DNA of 64,000 nucleotides from Lamellibrachia satsuma (Eukaryota; Annelida; Polychaeta; Sabellida; Siboglinidae): contig BSQZ01000062.1 of the NCBI GenBank assembly GCA_033239005.1, positions 1,530,001 through 1,594,000 of the forward strand. Direction: 5' to 3'. Numbering within the stretch: position 1 is the stretch's first letter; each line of letters begins with the position of its first letter. Under the pieces are notes generated by a model that saw only the letters and a program-made list of their open reading frames with translations, ran no database searches and had not been told where the DNA came from. Both the position numbers and the translations under genes were made by a program. Positions 1 to 13,604 of this stretch are shown piece by piece.

Positions 1-1377
1 ACATTCATGCCGTACAGCGAGCATACTGTTTACGTTGACTTTACCTGACAACACCCTGTAATTCGTAGTCTAACTGCGTGTGTGTTTGTAGGAGGGCGGA
101 GGTAGCTTGGTTCCAGCCCAGTTTGTGTCTACGTTGTCGCGAGAGTCTGCGAACCAGAAGGAAAGCTAATTGCAGCAAGTTGAGATTTAACGACTACACA
201 TACGGCCAACATCAACGACGTCAAGGAAAACAAGAAGAACAATACTGTCTGTTTTGTTCTCTAAAATGAGACCACAGCATGATATACAAACAGTTGGCAT
301 TCAAGGTGATTAAAATTATTGCTACACCAACACGCATATTTGGAATCGACCAAAACGTAGCATAAATAGCTATGTTACTAAGTGTGTATTATAACATGGT
401 GCTACGTTGGGCATCTTCAACGATGCAATTAACCAGAAAGAAGCAACGCAAGCAACGTTCCGCTCTACATAATATAATTATAGCAACACTGCTGTCGTTT
501 CGCGGCAGTTGATTTCTCAACAGCACGTAGTTTACCACAATTGGCCAGTGTCAACGTTGTAACGCCGTGGTTGATCTACAGGGCACTGGGGAATCGTTCA
601 GAGTCCATATTTCCGCCACATCCCAAAACTATTTCCGAACATGTCATATGTTACATCCGGCCGATCTTGCTTATCGAAGATGTGGTGTGTGCTTGAAGAA
701 AGGGAGCACATCATGCTTATTAGCTGAAGGCCCGAACTGTCGAAATCCCGGTTATCGGTGCTCTAATGTCATGCTGTGACAGTTAATGACAATTTACGAC
801 CACAGCAAGTCACCATGCAGATTATTTAGTCATGTTATCTCTACGTGATATAATGATTAACATAATAGACTACACACAACCCCTGCCCTCGGACAGCACT
901 AGCAACGTTGCATCCGCAAATATACTCCTGCATAGACGGCTTCGATCATCTTGTTCTGGTAGACTTTTTGTTCCCGGAGTTCAAACAAATATTGAAGCTA
1001 GTGCTGTCTTGGTAGCTGCACCAACTCTTTGTGGAATTCACTCCATGTTAGTGTTAGGTGAGTAGGAAACAAAACACAATTTATTTTGTCGTCATCTGTC
1101 ACACAAATGCCACAAGCTCCCTCGGCCACGTCATCACCCTGACTCACTTGTACAGACTGCCGAGTGTACTCTCGTACACAGACTGCATACGCCCCGAGCG
1201 CGTGTCTGGGTACCCTGGGTCCTTACCTAAACCCATCGTGTCGCTGCTACAAGATAAGGTACTCTCTACAGACGCCATGAAAACTGATTGATCATATAAT
1301 TCCTTTTCCGTGTCCTAAAGGTTAATTTACCTTATAGAATGTTGCCACTCTTGTCAAGATGGCTTCATCAGTAGTTT
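1..1377. other. no recognisable gene
   Basis: Short open stretches occur on both strands but none exceeds about 77 codons, none shows a known motif, and none is flanked by a convincing splice-site pair. I see no repeat structure. It is treated as intergenic or deep intronic DNA. Confidence 0.5.
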
Positions 1378-1725
1378 TCAGTACAATTGACGATGACGTC
1401 CTAGTAAGATGACGTCATCGTAGTTTGGAAGTTCGTAGTTCCCTTCATTTCGGTTGATCGCGGCCTCTGTCTTCCGTCTCCATATCACTTCATTCACGTG
1501 TCTTCTCCTTCTGTGGGACTCTCTGTTTACCACTTTTACTCTTTCCCAGTCTGTCTTGTTGATGTTGAAATGTGACCCATTCTTCTTTTTCCCCATCCCC
1601 GTGTATTTTTCTCTTGATGCATTCTCCATATCTTCCTTGTGTTCTTTTAGTCTGATATTGAACAATCCTTGTCTTCCTACATAGGCTGCGTCGCAGCTCT
1701 TACACGGGATTCGCTACACTTCGGT
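1378..1725 (-). mobile_element. Penelope-like element fragment, GIY-YIG endonuclease end
   Basis: On the minus strand a roughly 110-codon stretch reads through a C-terminal GIY-YIG endonuclease of the Penelope-like type. Visible landmarks in order are IPCKSCDAAYVGR (cysteine pair followed by the Y-x-G strand), RLKEHKED (helix after the second strand), a short spacer, TDWERVKVV, and AAINRNEGNYELP near the C-terminus (the family's asparagine-bearing motif). Such domains nick target DNA for Penelope retrotransposition. No reverse transcriptase is attached on the expected upstream side (beyond 1725 on the minus strand), so this is a 5'-truncated remnant. A palindromic GATGACGTCATC-type sequence flanks it on both sides (about 1390-1420 and 1746-1760). 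It is in the opposite orientation to the Penelope reverse-transcriptase remnant at 4.5-6.1 kb, so the two are probably separate insertions. Confidence 0.75.
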
Positions 1726-3487
1726 ACACGTCTTCCACACATCTACGATGACGTCATCCTACCAGGAGTCATCGTCATTAGTGCTGATGAAGACATCATG
1801 ATAAGAGTGACGAAAGTCTACACTGGTATATAAACCTTTGGATATGGAAAAATAATTATATGATCATGAAAATTAACCATTCTGAGAAATGTTCAATAAT
1901 CTGTAAGCGGTTGTCAGCAGAAATGGTTATTTCCCAAAGACTAATTCGCCTTAATTTACGACGGGTTTATAACTTGTGATGTCTACCCTGTTGTGGGAAT
2001 ACACTTCTGAAAAAATGGCTACACCACAAATTGTATACTTGTATCAAATATGTTATTTTCACAACTATTGTAATTACACATTTATCGTGTTCCTATGAAC
2101 TAGGGTTTTCACTGTTTATTCTAAGCTGTTTAAATAACAGCGCCTGTACCGAAATAGAAACATTATTTGTACTGTCGTCTTACAAATGGTACCTTTAACT
2201 GCAAGCAACGGTCTCTAATTCCACTGTATTGAGTTGAACATGTCTATGTCGTCAGTAGTACATATATGATTGGGAACGCTTCGTCTTACTGGTTAAGCAC
2301 TCGTCACTGACGCACTTTGACCAAAATGCACATACAATCAGACATATCTGTTCACTTTTCTTGTTCACCACATTCTCCCCCAGAACGGTTGGCCACCCAC
2401 CAACAATCATTACCTGTATAAACTCACATCGGGGTAAATAGGAACGCAGTGAAAGGTCAACATTGACAATAGTACCCGTAACTACCCTGTTGACGAAAAC
2501 GCAAAATAATTATCTCAATATACATGTACAGTATAATTATGTAAACAAAAACAATGATAACAAATACAACAACAACAACAACAACACTTATAAAGCACCT
2601 AATGGTAGTTGCACAGAATATATAGCCATCAATGGCAATAGGTTAATAGGCTTACCGCTAGCTTCACGTCATTCAATAACTTATCGCTTTAGTTCGAAAT
2701 TCAGTTAAATAAAGAGACAAGTCTGCATGTAGAGTGCATGTGAGTAGTATATATTGCCTTGGGCATACAGCAAAAAAACGAAGAATCATAAGTACAGATT
2801 TCACAATCTTAGGTTTCGAGACGTGGGCCTATAGAACGCAATAAGGTGTGTCTTACTTTGTGCTGTATCTTGTATCGCCATTGTTGACTAGTTTGCCGCC
2901 GTCCGGTGGCGCTGAGTATGAACCCGCCAACATAGACTGCCATCTGGCGGGGATGTCCATCTCATCTCCTCCCTGAAACATCCGTGTGGTGGAGTAGTCC
3001 TTTATTTTACGGATTCATGATTGCGCGTTAAAATGGAGGTTCATCTTAAATCATTTAAGTATGTTCCATATGTTGACTATTAATGTTCGCCTGATACCCT
3101 TGTTTCGCTTAGCCAACCGTTTAACCATAACTACGGTAATGTCTCAGTTATCCGTTCTTCGATAATCCGGTTTTTCAATAATCCGCATATTTTTTTACAT
3201 GAGAACGATTTCGGTACACCGCAAATTGCTTCGTTAATCCGTTTTTCATGTTTCCACAACGTTTTGGGGAAGCAGTTGGCTGGACAACACTGTACTATGG
3301 TTCACTTAACCGGTTTGTTTGAGATCACTCAACACTTCAAACGTTACACGCACCAAATCAGACAATTGACGGTTTCGACGGTTTCTCCTATATCCCAGGT
3401 GCACTCTTCGTATTCTTTCGACATATTAAAATAGTTAAGGCTATGGTACATTCCCAGCATTTTTACACTTAGTCTGGATACCTTTCC
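1726..3487. other. no gene; possible DNA-transposon end
   Basis: Nothing coding is recognised. A short (CAA)n tract lies near 2564-2586. At about 3138-3240 the phrases TTATCCG, GATAATCCGG, AATAATCCGC and TTAATCCG recur, which resembles the terminal region of pogo/Tigger-type elements, but no partner end was found. Confidence 0.35.
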
Positions 3488-3489
3488 AA

Positions 3490-3742
3490 ACACTATACAA
3501 ACACCACTGTGCAATGAAGCTTGTTGTAGAAACACTATACAAACACCACTGTGCAATGAAGCTTGTTGTAGAAACACTATACAAACACCACTGTGCAATG
3601 AAGCTTGTTGTAGAAACACTATACAAACACCACTGTGCAATGAAGCTTGTTGTAGAAACACTATACAAACACCACTGTGCAATGAAGCTTGTTGTAGAAA
3701 CACTATACAAACACCACTGTGCAATGAAGCTTGTTGTAGAAA
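3490..3742. repeat. 42-bp tandem repeat, 6 copies
   Basis: The phrase CAATGAAGCTTGTTGTAGAA recurs every 42 bases with essentially no divergence between copies. Because 42 is a multiple of three, long open frames run through it on both strands (14-residue periodic peptides). These are by-products of the array and not evidence of a protein. Near identity of copies implies recent expansion. Confidence 0.95.
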
Positions 3743-3745
3743 CAT

Positions 3746-4510
3746 ACAATGTCGCCTTAGGTAAAAGTCAATGTCAACGAAACAAGCATACTAAGTAGAA
3801 ATACGTTGTGGACACGTGCGGCCGCAGGACACGGGTGGACGCCAGTTTCTCAGTCATTGGAGCTGTGATAAGATCCTTGCCCAGCCCAAGGAATCAACTA
3901 ATCACAATATCAAAGTGTGTACCTGTCCTCCTGGCATCCATTGTCCGAACAGACGTCTTTTTGTCATCTCCATGGACCGGTGCAGCGGAGTCCTGATAGT
4001 CGCTGGTCGAAAAGGCGGTGGACCAGGAAACTGCAACGATGATACAGCCTAACCTACAGACATCGGCGATGGTTGGTTATTTGGTTTCTTTTGAACTACA
4101 TATCGGAGCAGGACTGCACGAAGGAAAGGAATTACTACACGTCATCACTGATGTCACGTGATTACATCATCCGATTAGTTGCTAATTTTGAGAATATCAC
4201 GCACCGTTCTAGAATGTATTGACGTTCCGGTGTTTATTATTATTATGTGATATTTGACATAACAATTACCTCTCAAGAATATTTCTACTGACTCACTCGG
4301 TCTTCGTCGGCGGAATGACGTCGCTATTGGTGTGTCACGTGACCAGTGTCATGTGACACAAACTGGAGAATGACAGGAACTATTAACAATTGAAAAATGA
4401 CCCCACTAGAATTCACAAGAGCTGTACACTTCAGGATCTAAATCCAAACTTGAAGCCTTTCCTAAATGATATCGATAGCCCTGGAACGACAAGAACAACG
4501 TACTAATAAG
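3746..4510. other. no gene; E-box palindrome just upstream of Penelope remnant
   Basis: No coding sequence is recognised. Positions about 4337-4366 carry GTCACGTGACCAGTGTCATG; a related GTCACATGACCGTGTCATG occurs at about 6613-6633, on the other side of the Penelope remnant. The pair could be vestiges of terminal repeats of that element. Confidence 0.35.
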
Positions 4511-4514
4511 ACAT

Positions 4515-6090
4515 ATTGCTTCAAGCATGGTAAGTATAACATACCAGACGACAATGTTCTCAGCTAGCATTCTGAGCTTGCTAGTTTGGGATTACGAACA
4601 TTTTCGAAAACACAGTGCACGATTTGTAAAGAAAACCGAAGGGTTGGGCATTCTACCAGGGAGACATATGGTGCTGTACGATCTGTCAATCCTGTTCACT
4701 AGCATCCCAGCGACATTCTACCATGGAGACATATGGTGCTGTGCGATTTGACAGTCCAGTTCACTAGCATCCCAGCGACATTCTACCAGGGAGACATATG
4801 GTGCTGTGCGATTTGACAGTCCTGTTCACTAGCATCCCAGCGACATTCTACCAGGGAGACATATGGTGCTGTACGATCTGTCAATCCTGTTCACTAGCAT
4901 CCCAGCGACATTCTACCATGGAGACATATGGTGCTGTGCGATTTGACAGTCCAGTTCACTAGCATCCCAGCGACATTCTACCAGGGAGACATATGGTGCT
5001 GTACGATCTGTCAATCCTGGTCACTAGCATCCCAGCGACATTCTACCATGGAGACATATGGTGCTGTGCGATTTGACAGTCCAGTTCACTAGCATCCCAG
5101 CGACATTCTACCAGGGAGACATATGGTGCTGTACGATCTGTCAATCCTGGTCACTAGCATCCCAGCGACATTCTACCATGGAGACATATGGTGCTGTGCG
5201 ATCTGACAGTCCTGTTCACTAGCATCCCAGCGACATTCTATCATGGAGACATATGGTGCTGTGCGATCTGACAGTCCTGTTCATTAACATCCCAGCCACT
5301 AGGGCAGTATCAATGATTCGGGACGGACAATCCTTAAGGACAGGTGTGAATCATCAGTTGACCAGATCACCACAATGTTAGAACTGTGATTCATGTTTCA
5401 GCTATGATGGAGAGTTCTACAAACAGAAGTATGGAGCAGCTATGGGTTCACCGGTGGTCCCGGTAGTGGCGAAGCTGTACATATAGTGTTTTGAAGAAAC
5501 AGCGACCAAGCATGAACCTCAACCTCCAGACTTCTAGATACCCGAATGACACGAGAGAGTGGAGTAGAACATTTCACTTAACATCTGAACTCACCTTACG
5601 ATAACATCAAGTTCATCCTAGAAGTAGAACAGGACAATAAGTTAGCCTTCCTCGACAAATGTGCAAGCTCGAAGGAGGATGGCTCAGCTAAGGAACAAAT
5701 ATATCGTGAGGCAACTCACACTGACTACTGTGTGAACTGGGATTCTAACCACCTTTTGGACCATGACATATCAGTGGTGATGACACTCCTTTAAAGAGCG
5801 GAAAATCTGGTGCTGCAAAAATAAGTACTGAAGCTGAATGGCTACAAACCTTGAATGTTCATCATCACACGGCCAAAGGAAATGAAGGATACCAACGCCA
5901 CAAAAATTAAAACGTACGGTCACGTACCAGTACACCACAAACCAATGAACACACTGATGTTATACCCAAGATACAATTGAGGCAAAGTGTAGGGTTGTCT
6001 ATGACAAAAGTTGCCCAGAATGTGAACAGCGTTACGCCCATGAGACAGCGCAAACGCTACGCACAATAATAAAAGAACTTATGTGTTGTC
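4515..6090 (+). pseudogene. Penelope-like element reverse transcriptase, broken
   Basis: A degenerate Penelope-type reverse transcriptase can be followed through frameshifts and stops. In order: FVKKTEGLGILPG (the helix before palm motif A), YDLSILFTSIPA (motif A region, first of many tandem copies), then after the array RAV and DGEFYKQKYGAAMGSPV (the family's hallmark YxQxxGxAMGSPxSP loop, at about 5405-5470), KLAFLDK with following YREATHTDYCVNWDSNH (the LPFLD and YRKPTHTDxYLxxxSxH signature, about 5640-5760), and LKLNGYKP. Several stops and at least two frame changes show it is dead. The C-terminal GIY-YIG domain is not seen here. Motif A is interrupted by the 65-bp tandem array described separately. 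Such elements copy themselves by target-primed reverse transcription. Confidence 0.85.
4649..5290. repeat. 65-bp tandem repeat inside Penelope reverse transcriptase, about 10 copies
   Basis: The segment from CATTCTACCAGGGAGACATA to GTTCACTAGCATCCCAGCGA recurs every 65 bases. Copies alternate between two types: one with CCAGGG and GTACGATCTGTCAATCC, the other with CCATGG and GTGCGATTTGACAGTCC, so a 130-bp higher-order unit is visible in the middle. The first unit reads in frame as part of palm motif A of the Penelope reverse transcriptase (YDLSILFTSIP), so the array grew from coding sequence of the element. Since 65 is not a multiple of three, the array destroys the frame. Confidence 0.93.
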
Positions 6091-6640
6091 ACCAAACCAA
6101 TCAGCATCCAATGAATACAAGCAGAACATAGGACATAAAAATACCAAACTTAATAATACGTTACCTGTAGTCAACGTTACCCCGATTTCAGAAACTGGTT
6201 AACAAGTCAGCCCTCAATCAACAAGAAGAATGAACGGAATCTCCCACTTTTACAACACATTCTGAGTAAACCACTGGCGTGATAGTCTTGATGTTAGTTG
6301 CACGTGGTTAGTTTTTATTATCTCTTTTAGGTGCATAATCCTAAAGCCATGCCTTTTGTTTCGCTTTAAAGAAACTATCGAACGAAACCTGCCCTGAACC
6401 GGAATGTCGGCCATTAGCTCCCGAGTCTTTCTCCAGTTTTTGTCACATGGCATTGGTCAGTTGACACTACCGCAGAGACATCAGTCCGCCAACAAAGGCT
6501 TAGGGAGTTGGACGAAATATTTGGTAAGAATACAACACATTTCGTGAGAGGTAATTACCATGTCCAATATCACGTGTCATGTTTTGCTGCGGTGTAACAC
6601 TATCTGGGCTGATGTCACATGACCGTGTCATGTGATAGTG
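6091..6640. other. no gene between Penelope remnant and LINE
   Basis: No coding sequence is recognised. A GTCACATGACCGTGTCATG palindromic patch lies at about 6613-6633, next to the start of the LINE. Confidence 0.4.
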
Positions 6641-6644
6641 TCAA

Positions 6645-7414
6645 ATGCCGTATCACAAGGCATCTAGTATTAATTTTTTATCAAACAAAACAACTTCCCT
6701 CAATAACCCGACCACTTTTGACCAACTTGAGGATATTAGTTCATTACCAGTTCCAGATGCTAAATTTCAGGAGGGTAAATCTGACTATTTGGGACGGTTA
6801 CTTGTAACACCAGAAATGGTAGCTAAGAAAATAAAGGCAATGAAGGATAATAAATCACCGGGAGTGGATGGAATTCCTCCAAAACTACTAATAGAAACAG
6901 TAGATCAAATTAGTAGACCACATGCAAGAGTGCTCAACTTGTTATTAAAAGAGGGAGTTGTTCTTTTGAATGGAAAGAAGCAAACATCATATCATTATTT
7001 AAAAAGGGTTCGAGACATAAGTCAGAGAATTACAGGCCAGTGAGTTTAACGTCAGTTATTTGTAATTTATTAGAAAGGTTAATTAAAGACCAAATGGTGG
7101 ACGTCCTTGTTAGGCATCAATTACTAAATTCATCTCAACATGGATTCCTAAAAGCGAGGTCATGCTTAACAAATATGTTATGTTTTTTGGAAGAAAGTGG
7201 ATAGACAAGGGATCGCCAGTAGATAGTATCTGCTTAGATGTTTAGAAAGCTGTTGACAAAGTGCCACATCAAAGAGTACTACTAAAATTAAAAGCTCATG
7301 GTATCGGGGATGGCACAATTGACTGGGTAGAACAATGGCTGACTGACAGAAGAAATGGAAATCAGTTTTGAGTGGGGTACCACAAGGAACAATATTAGGA
7401 CCTTTATTATTCCT

Positions 7415-7487
<73 letters not shown>

Positions 7488-8410
7488 ATGACTTGGACGA
7501 CAATATAACAAGTAACGTACTGAAATTTGCGGATGATACTAAAGTGTTTAGAAAGGTTAAGACTAATGGTGATCAACAACATTTACAAAACGATCTAAAC
7601 AGATTAGTAAAATGGTCTGAGAAATGGCAGATATTGTTCAATTTTGGGAAATGTAAATGCCTACACACAGGACGTGGGAACTTGGATATAAACTATAAAA
7701 TGGGAGATATTGTTCTGGGTACTACTGTAAAAAAAGAATTCCAATAAGCGCTGATGTGAAAGTTTCAGAGCAGTGTGGTATTGCAGCTTCAAATAGTAAT
7801 AAAATTCTTGGGTTGATTAACAGAAACATAACACACAATGATAAAAGCTAATCATACCTCTGTATAAAGCAATAGTTAGACGTAATTTAGAATACTGTAC
7901 ACAAGCGTGGAGACCATATCGTAAAAAGGATATAAATACGCTTGAACGCATACAGAGGAGAGCAACTAAAATTATTCAAGGACTGAGAGATCTTAGCAAA
8001 GAAGAACGCCTGAAAGAATGTGGTTTAACAACTCCTGAGACAAGGAGATTAAGAGGAGATCAGATTGAAGTTTTTAAGATATTGAATGGGTATGAAAATA
8101 TTGATAGAAATCTGTTTTTCTCACTCAAGAAACATAGCAGAACTAGAGGACATGATGTAAAATTAGCAAAGGATCAGAGTAGATTGGATATCAGGAAGTA
8201 CTCTTTCTCACAGAGGGCAATAGATGAATGGAACACATTGTCTACGGATTGTAGCAGGGTGAATATGTTTAAAAGTAGGGTTGACACATATCTCAGGAGG
8301 GCGGGTTACACGTAGATGAACATTGTTGGACTCTCGATAAGCCAATGGCTTCCTTGTCCACTTGCCATCTGGGCCTTTAGCTTGGATGACTAATCTTGTT
8401 AAATCTTGTT
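6645..8410 (+). mobile_element. LINE family A, copy 1 (CR1/Jockey-group, 5'-truncated, dead)
   Basis: Translation in shifting frames gives a non-LTR reverse transcriptase: KSPGVDGIPPKLL (finger region, about 6853-6891), then ENYRPVSLTSV, SQHGFLKARSCL, KAVDKVPHQRVLLKLKAHGI (palm motif A region), a decayed motif B, INDLDDN and FADDTKVF (motif C, about 7530-7550), then the thumb and C-terminal RRATKIIQGLRDL and KYSFSQRAIDEWN. It ends with a conserved 3' untranslated tail (about 8318-8410) containing CTCGATAAGCCAATGGCTTC and finishing in short CTTGTTAAA repeats. The same tail is found in copies 2, 3 and 4, which fixes the element's 3' boundary. Stops, frameshifts and a (TA)n expansion show it is inactive. 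The exact clade (CR1 versus Jockey) is an inference from the motif style. Confidence 0.9.
7417..7485. repeat. (TA)n microsatellite inside LINE A reverse transcriptase
   Basis: About 34 TA units sit exactly where related copies encode LIYINDL, directly before INDLDDN. The intact copy at 55.2-56.6 kb has a short ATATATAT tract at the same place, which is a plausible seed for the expansion. Confidence 0.95.
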
Positions 8411-9589
8411 AAACTTTCGGTGACGGCTTTGATAACGAGCCATGCATTTTACTATTTGTACCTGTGCGCTTACTTGTAACCGTTCTTTCTGTCGAAGATG
8501 TTCAATTCCCTCGCGCATTGTAAACGGGCGCCCCGTATCCGCTGCTAAACGTTCTTTGTTCAGAAACTTTGCTTCGCGATGATTACTATCGTCAATAACA
8601 ACGCTCCCTAGCGGTCGACTGCCACGTTGTGGGAAACTGCGACGTGCGCTGACTTTGTCGACGGTCGGAAACAAGTCTCGGATGCTGAAGTAACCCTGGT
8701 CTTGTTTGCCCGACGGCCATACGATACCGCTGCCCGTCTTTGTCTGGTTCGTCCGAGACTCCCTGTTTTGTTGTTCGGAAGCCCTCGCCGGGGCGTCAGG
8801 CTTCTGCACAGGTCTGGCTCCCTTGACGGCACTCACCGGCCGTTGGACTGTCGAAGCCACGGGGTGCTTGGAGTCGCCGTCGCCGGTCGAATCCTGAAGT
8901 GTGACTTTCTTGAGCACGAGCGCTGCTTGCTTGTGCGACGCCACCTGGGCGCCGTCGTATTCATCATTGGGGTCCGACACACCGTTCGCCAGGTGGCGGG
9001 CGTCGTTCTGGCACTGATCTCCATGGCCGTTGCCTTTGGTGACGTCGCAACCGTCGTCTGAATTGTTGGCATCGCTTTTTGAGTTAAAGCAACGCTTCCC
9101 GCACGCGTACATGGGTTGAGAGGCAGCGCTGTAGCCTACGTAACCGTAGGTGGCCTCCCCGTTGTGGTAAGCGTCAGGTATGTGCGCGACGTTTGAGCGT
9201 GTGTACTGCAGCTTGACTGGCTTCGAATAATCACGAGCCATCCTTATGTAATCCTCCCTATTATCGCTCTCAGTTTCGTCGTTCACCGACGCGTAGGCTC
9301 TGGATATCCGTATGTAGCTCAGATTGCGATTTTCGTCGCTCGGCGAGTATCTCTCGGACATGTAACCGTACCGCTGGCGCCCGGCGTGCGCATGCGCACC
9401 AGTGTCGAAGCGTCTCTCCGGCGGTGCCGTTGGGTCCAGCGTGACCGCGGACGGAGTTGAATCGGTGTTCCTGACATCACATCGAACGGAGAGCAGCGTC
9501 TTCTCGTCGACTTCCTTCTTGGCGTCCGTGCCCGCCCACTCGTTCGGGAACAGCCGCGTCGTCTCGGTGTAACCGGCACCCTCTTCGAC
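8399..9589 (-). CDS. probable terminal exon of an unrecognised gene (396 codons)
   Basis: A 396-codon open stretch on the minus strand lies in an island clearly richer in G and C than its surroundings. It has no ATG near its 5' end. Instead TCTTGCAG immediately precedes GTC at 9589, with an in-frame stop just upstream, so I read 9589 as an exon start and 8399-8401 as the stop. The predicted protein is hydrophilic, with two tyrosine-rich stretches in the first half (for example YGYMSERYSP and AYHNGEATYGYVGY), a Cys-containing YACGKRCFN, a lysine/valine and proline-rich middle, and a basic C-terminus ending RYQSRHRKFNKI. There is no signal peptide or membrane segment. I recognise no domain. The last residues (FNKI) and the stop codon are encoded by the antisense of the CTTGTTAAA tail of the adjoining LINE, so the original C-terminus has probably been cut off. 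No upstream exon was identified above 9600. It could also be a non-functional fragment. Confidence 0.5.
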   Translation of the reverse strand, partial: VEEGAGYTETTRLFPNEWAGTDAKKEVDEKTLLSVRCDVRNTDSTPSAVTLDPTAPPERRFDTGAHAHAGRQRYGYMSERYSPSDENRNLSYIRISRAYASVNDETESDNREDYIRMARDYSKPVKLQYTRSNVAHIPDAYHNGEATYGYVGYSAASQPMYACGKRCFNSKSDANNSDDGCDVTKGNGHGDQCQNDARHLANGVSDPNDEYDGAQVASHKQAALVLKKVTLQDSTGDGDSKHPVASTVQRPVSAVKGARPVQKPDAPARASEQQNRESRTNQTKTGSGIVWPSGKQDQGYFSIRDLFPTVDKVSARRSFPQRGSRPLGSVVIDDSNHREAKFLNKERLAADTGRPFTMREGIEHLRQKERLQVSAQVQIVKCMARYQSRHRKFNKI

Positions 9590-11706
<2,117 letters not shown>

Positions 11707-11711
<5 letters not shown>

Positions 11712-13320
11712 TGATATCAGAAGGAAGAAGAAAGGTATGTAACGTTAGAAATAAATAAATGGTATAAGTAATATTAGTTAATGGAAAGCTGTTATGTACA
11801 CAACGACGGACAAAACATGTACACATCTGTGACAATGTGTATATTACACATTTATTTTATGTTTACACTACAGTCGTAGTGATAGCCACTATCTAATGTA
11901 ACAGGTTTTGTATAGCTATTGTCGAGCCAGACTAGGCGGTAGTCCTAGCAATGGGCATTATGTTAAGTAACAGGTCGGTAATGTTTACTGAAGCGTATCA
12001 CTGACTGGTGGACTATGTATACGCTGGGGACTGATCTAACCGAGGTCAGCCAGTGGTATGTCGTGATAAGGCGGCTACTAAAATTGCATTTGTACGATTT
12101 GAACATCGCGAGAAGGCGACTACCGAATTAGCATTTGTACTGTTTGAACATTGCCAGAGCGACTGGCATCCAGCTCGGGCTGAATAGTCGAGAGACGTGC
12201 GCAGCGGGGGGCGAGTTGGAGCGTCGTGAGAGGGCGTGGTCGCGGCAGAAAAGGACGGACACATAAATTGCAGGAAAGCATGGACTGTCGAGGGGTGCTG
12301 TGAGACAAGTAGTGGGTGAACCGTGTTCGAGCGATAGGTGAATCGTTATCGAGCGATATGTGAATCTCGTTCGAGCGATAATGTGAATCGTTTTCATTGT
12401 TATTTCATCTTAATTTAAGTTATACTCGCTGTGGTTTTGGTTATTATTTATTTATATATTTAGTAATTATGAAATCCATATTACATTGTATATAATATAC
12501 ATTCAGTAATGGAATGTAAATTAAACACATTAACTGGCTATTGTAGTTTCTATGGTATTATATTATGCACGACTATTGCGCGACAGTGTCACAACATCCT
12601 ACTGTGTAATTACGGATGTAGTTATACATTTAACTTGTAGTTTCGTGGACGTACACGTGGTTGCAGTTTAGCTTAGGGTGTCTAGTACTTACTCGTGTAA
12701 GGGTCAACGTCCGTCTTTCTCTTGACCCAGCAATATATTCCTGAAACAGGAACGATCGCGACATCCATAAACACAACAAATGAAGTTAGTCAATGAGGTC
12801 AGAGTTGCTACAGGCAGGAAGGTAGGAAAACAATTACACAAAATTAACATAACCATCAAAGGAGAGAGAGAGATAGAGAGAGAGAGAGGGGGGGGGATAG
12901 GGAGAGGGAGAGGGAGAGGGAGAGGGAGAGGAGAGGAGAGAGAGTTAACGGCATTAAATTTAATTAATCACATGTTTGCTACATCTTCAGCGATAGGGTG
13001 CGGCGGGGGAATATGCCTGTATGAGGCAGTAGGCCCGTGCCACTTTTCGCACGAACGAGTAATGCGGTATATAACATATGCTGTTCGATTGCTACCACGT
13101 CTCGCCTTCTTGACAAGTAAGTGTGAATATCAACGTTTCATGTTCTTCTCGACGATGATGTCATATGTAATGCCCACCTTTGTGTTAATAAAATCATGCT
13201 AACTAATGATGCTGTTTTGTAGCTAGGCATATATCATCACAAGTAACTTATAAACACATTAGCAGCATCGATTGTGGGTGATAATATAGACGCTTGTTGG
13301 GCGTCAACTATTGATCAAAA
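11707..13320. other. no gene; minor repeats
   Basis: No coding sequence is recognised. At about 12322-12400 a degenerate repeat of about 25 bases (TCGAGCGATA followed by TGTGAATC) occurs three to four times. Confidence 0.45.
12861..12944. repeat. purine-rich (GA)n/(GGGAGA)n tract
   Basis: An all-purine strand of about 84 bases, apart from two T residues, runs from (GA)n through a G-run into (GGGAGA)n and GAGGAGA. Such homopurine tracts with mirror symmetry can form triplex DNA; here that is only a possibility. Confidence 0.9.
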
Positions 13321-13604
13321 TAGTGCTATTGGGGCGAGACGCTTACCGGCTAAAGGGGCAATACGCCTATGTAGGGGTTTTACCTCGCCTCAGTGGTACA
13401 TTAACATTTTGCAAATGTGGACATATTAGGCATATAAACTGAACAAACAACTTTCAATAATTATAATTATTCCACTGCTACCAGTCTCTGTGCATCACTT
13501 AATATAAAGCAAACAGCAGGTGTGCATGATTTTATTAGTATAAATTATATTCAAATTTCAATACGATTAATTATCCTGAACATTAATTTTGCAGTAAAGT
13601 CATG

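Noticed and set aside
3344..3798. Periodic peptides of 94-133 codons on both strands
   Set aside because: The unit of the 42-bp array is a multiple of three, so openness is automatic.
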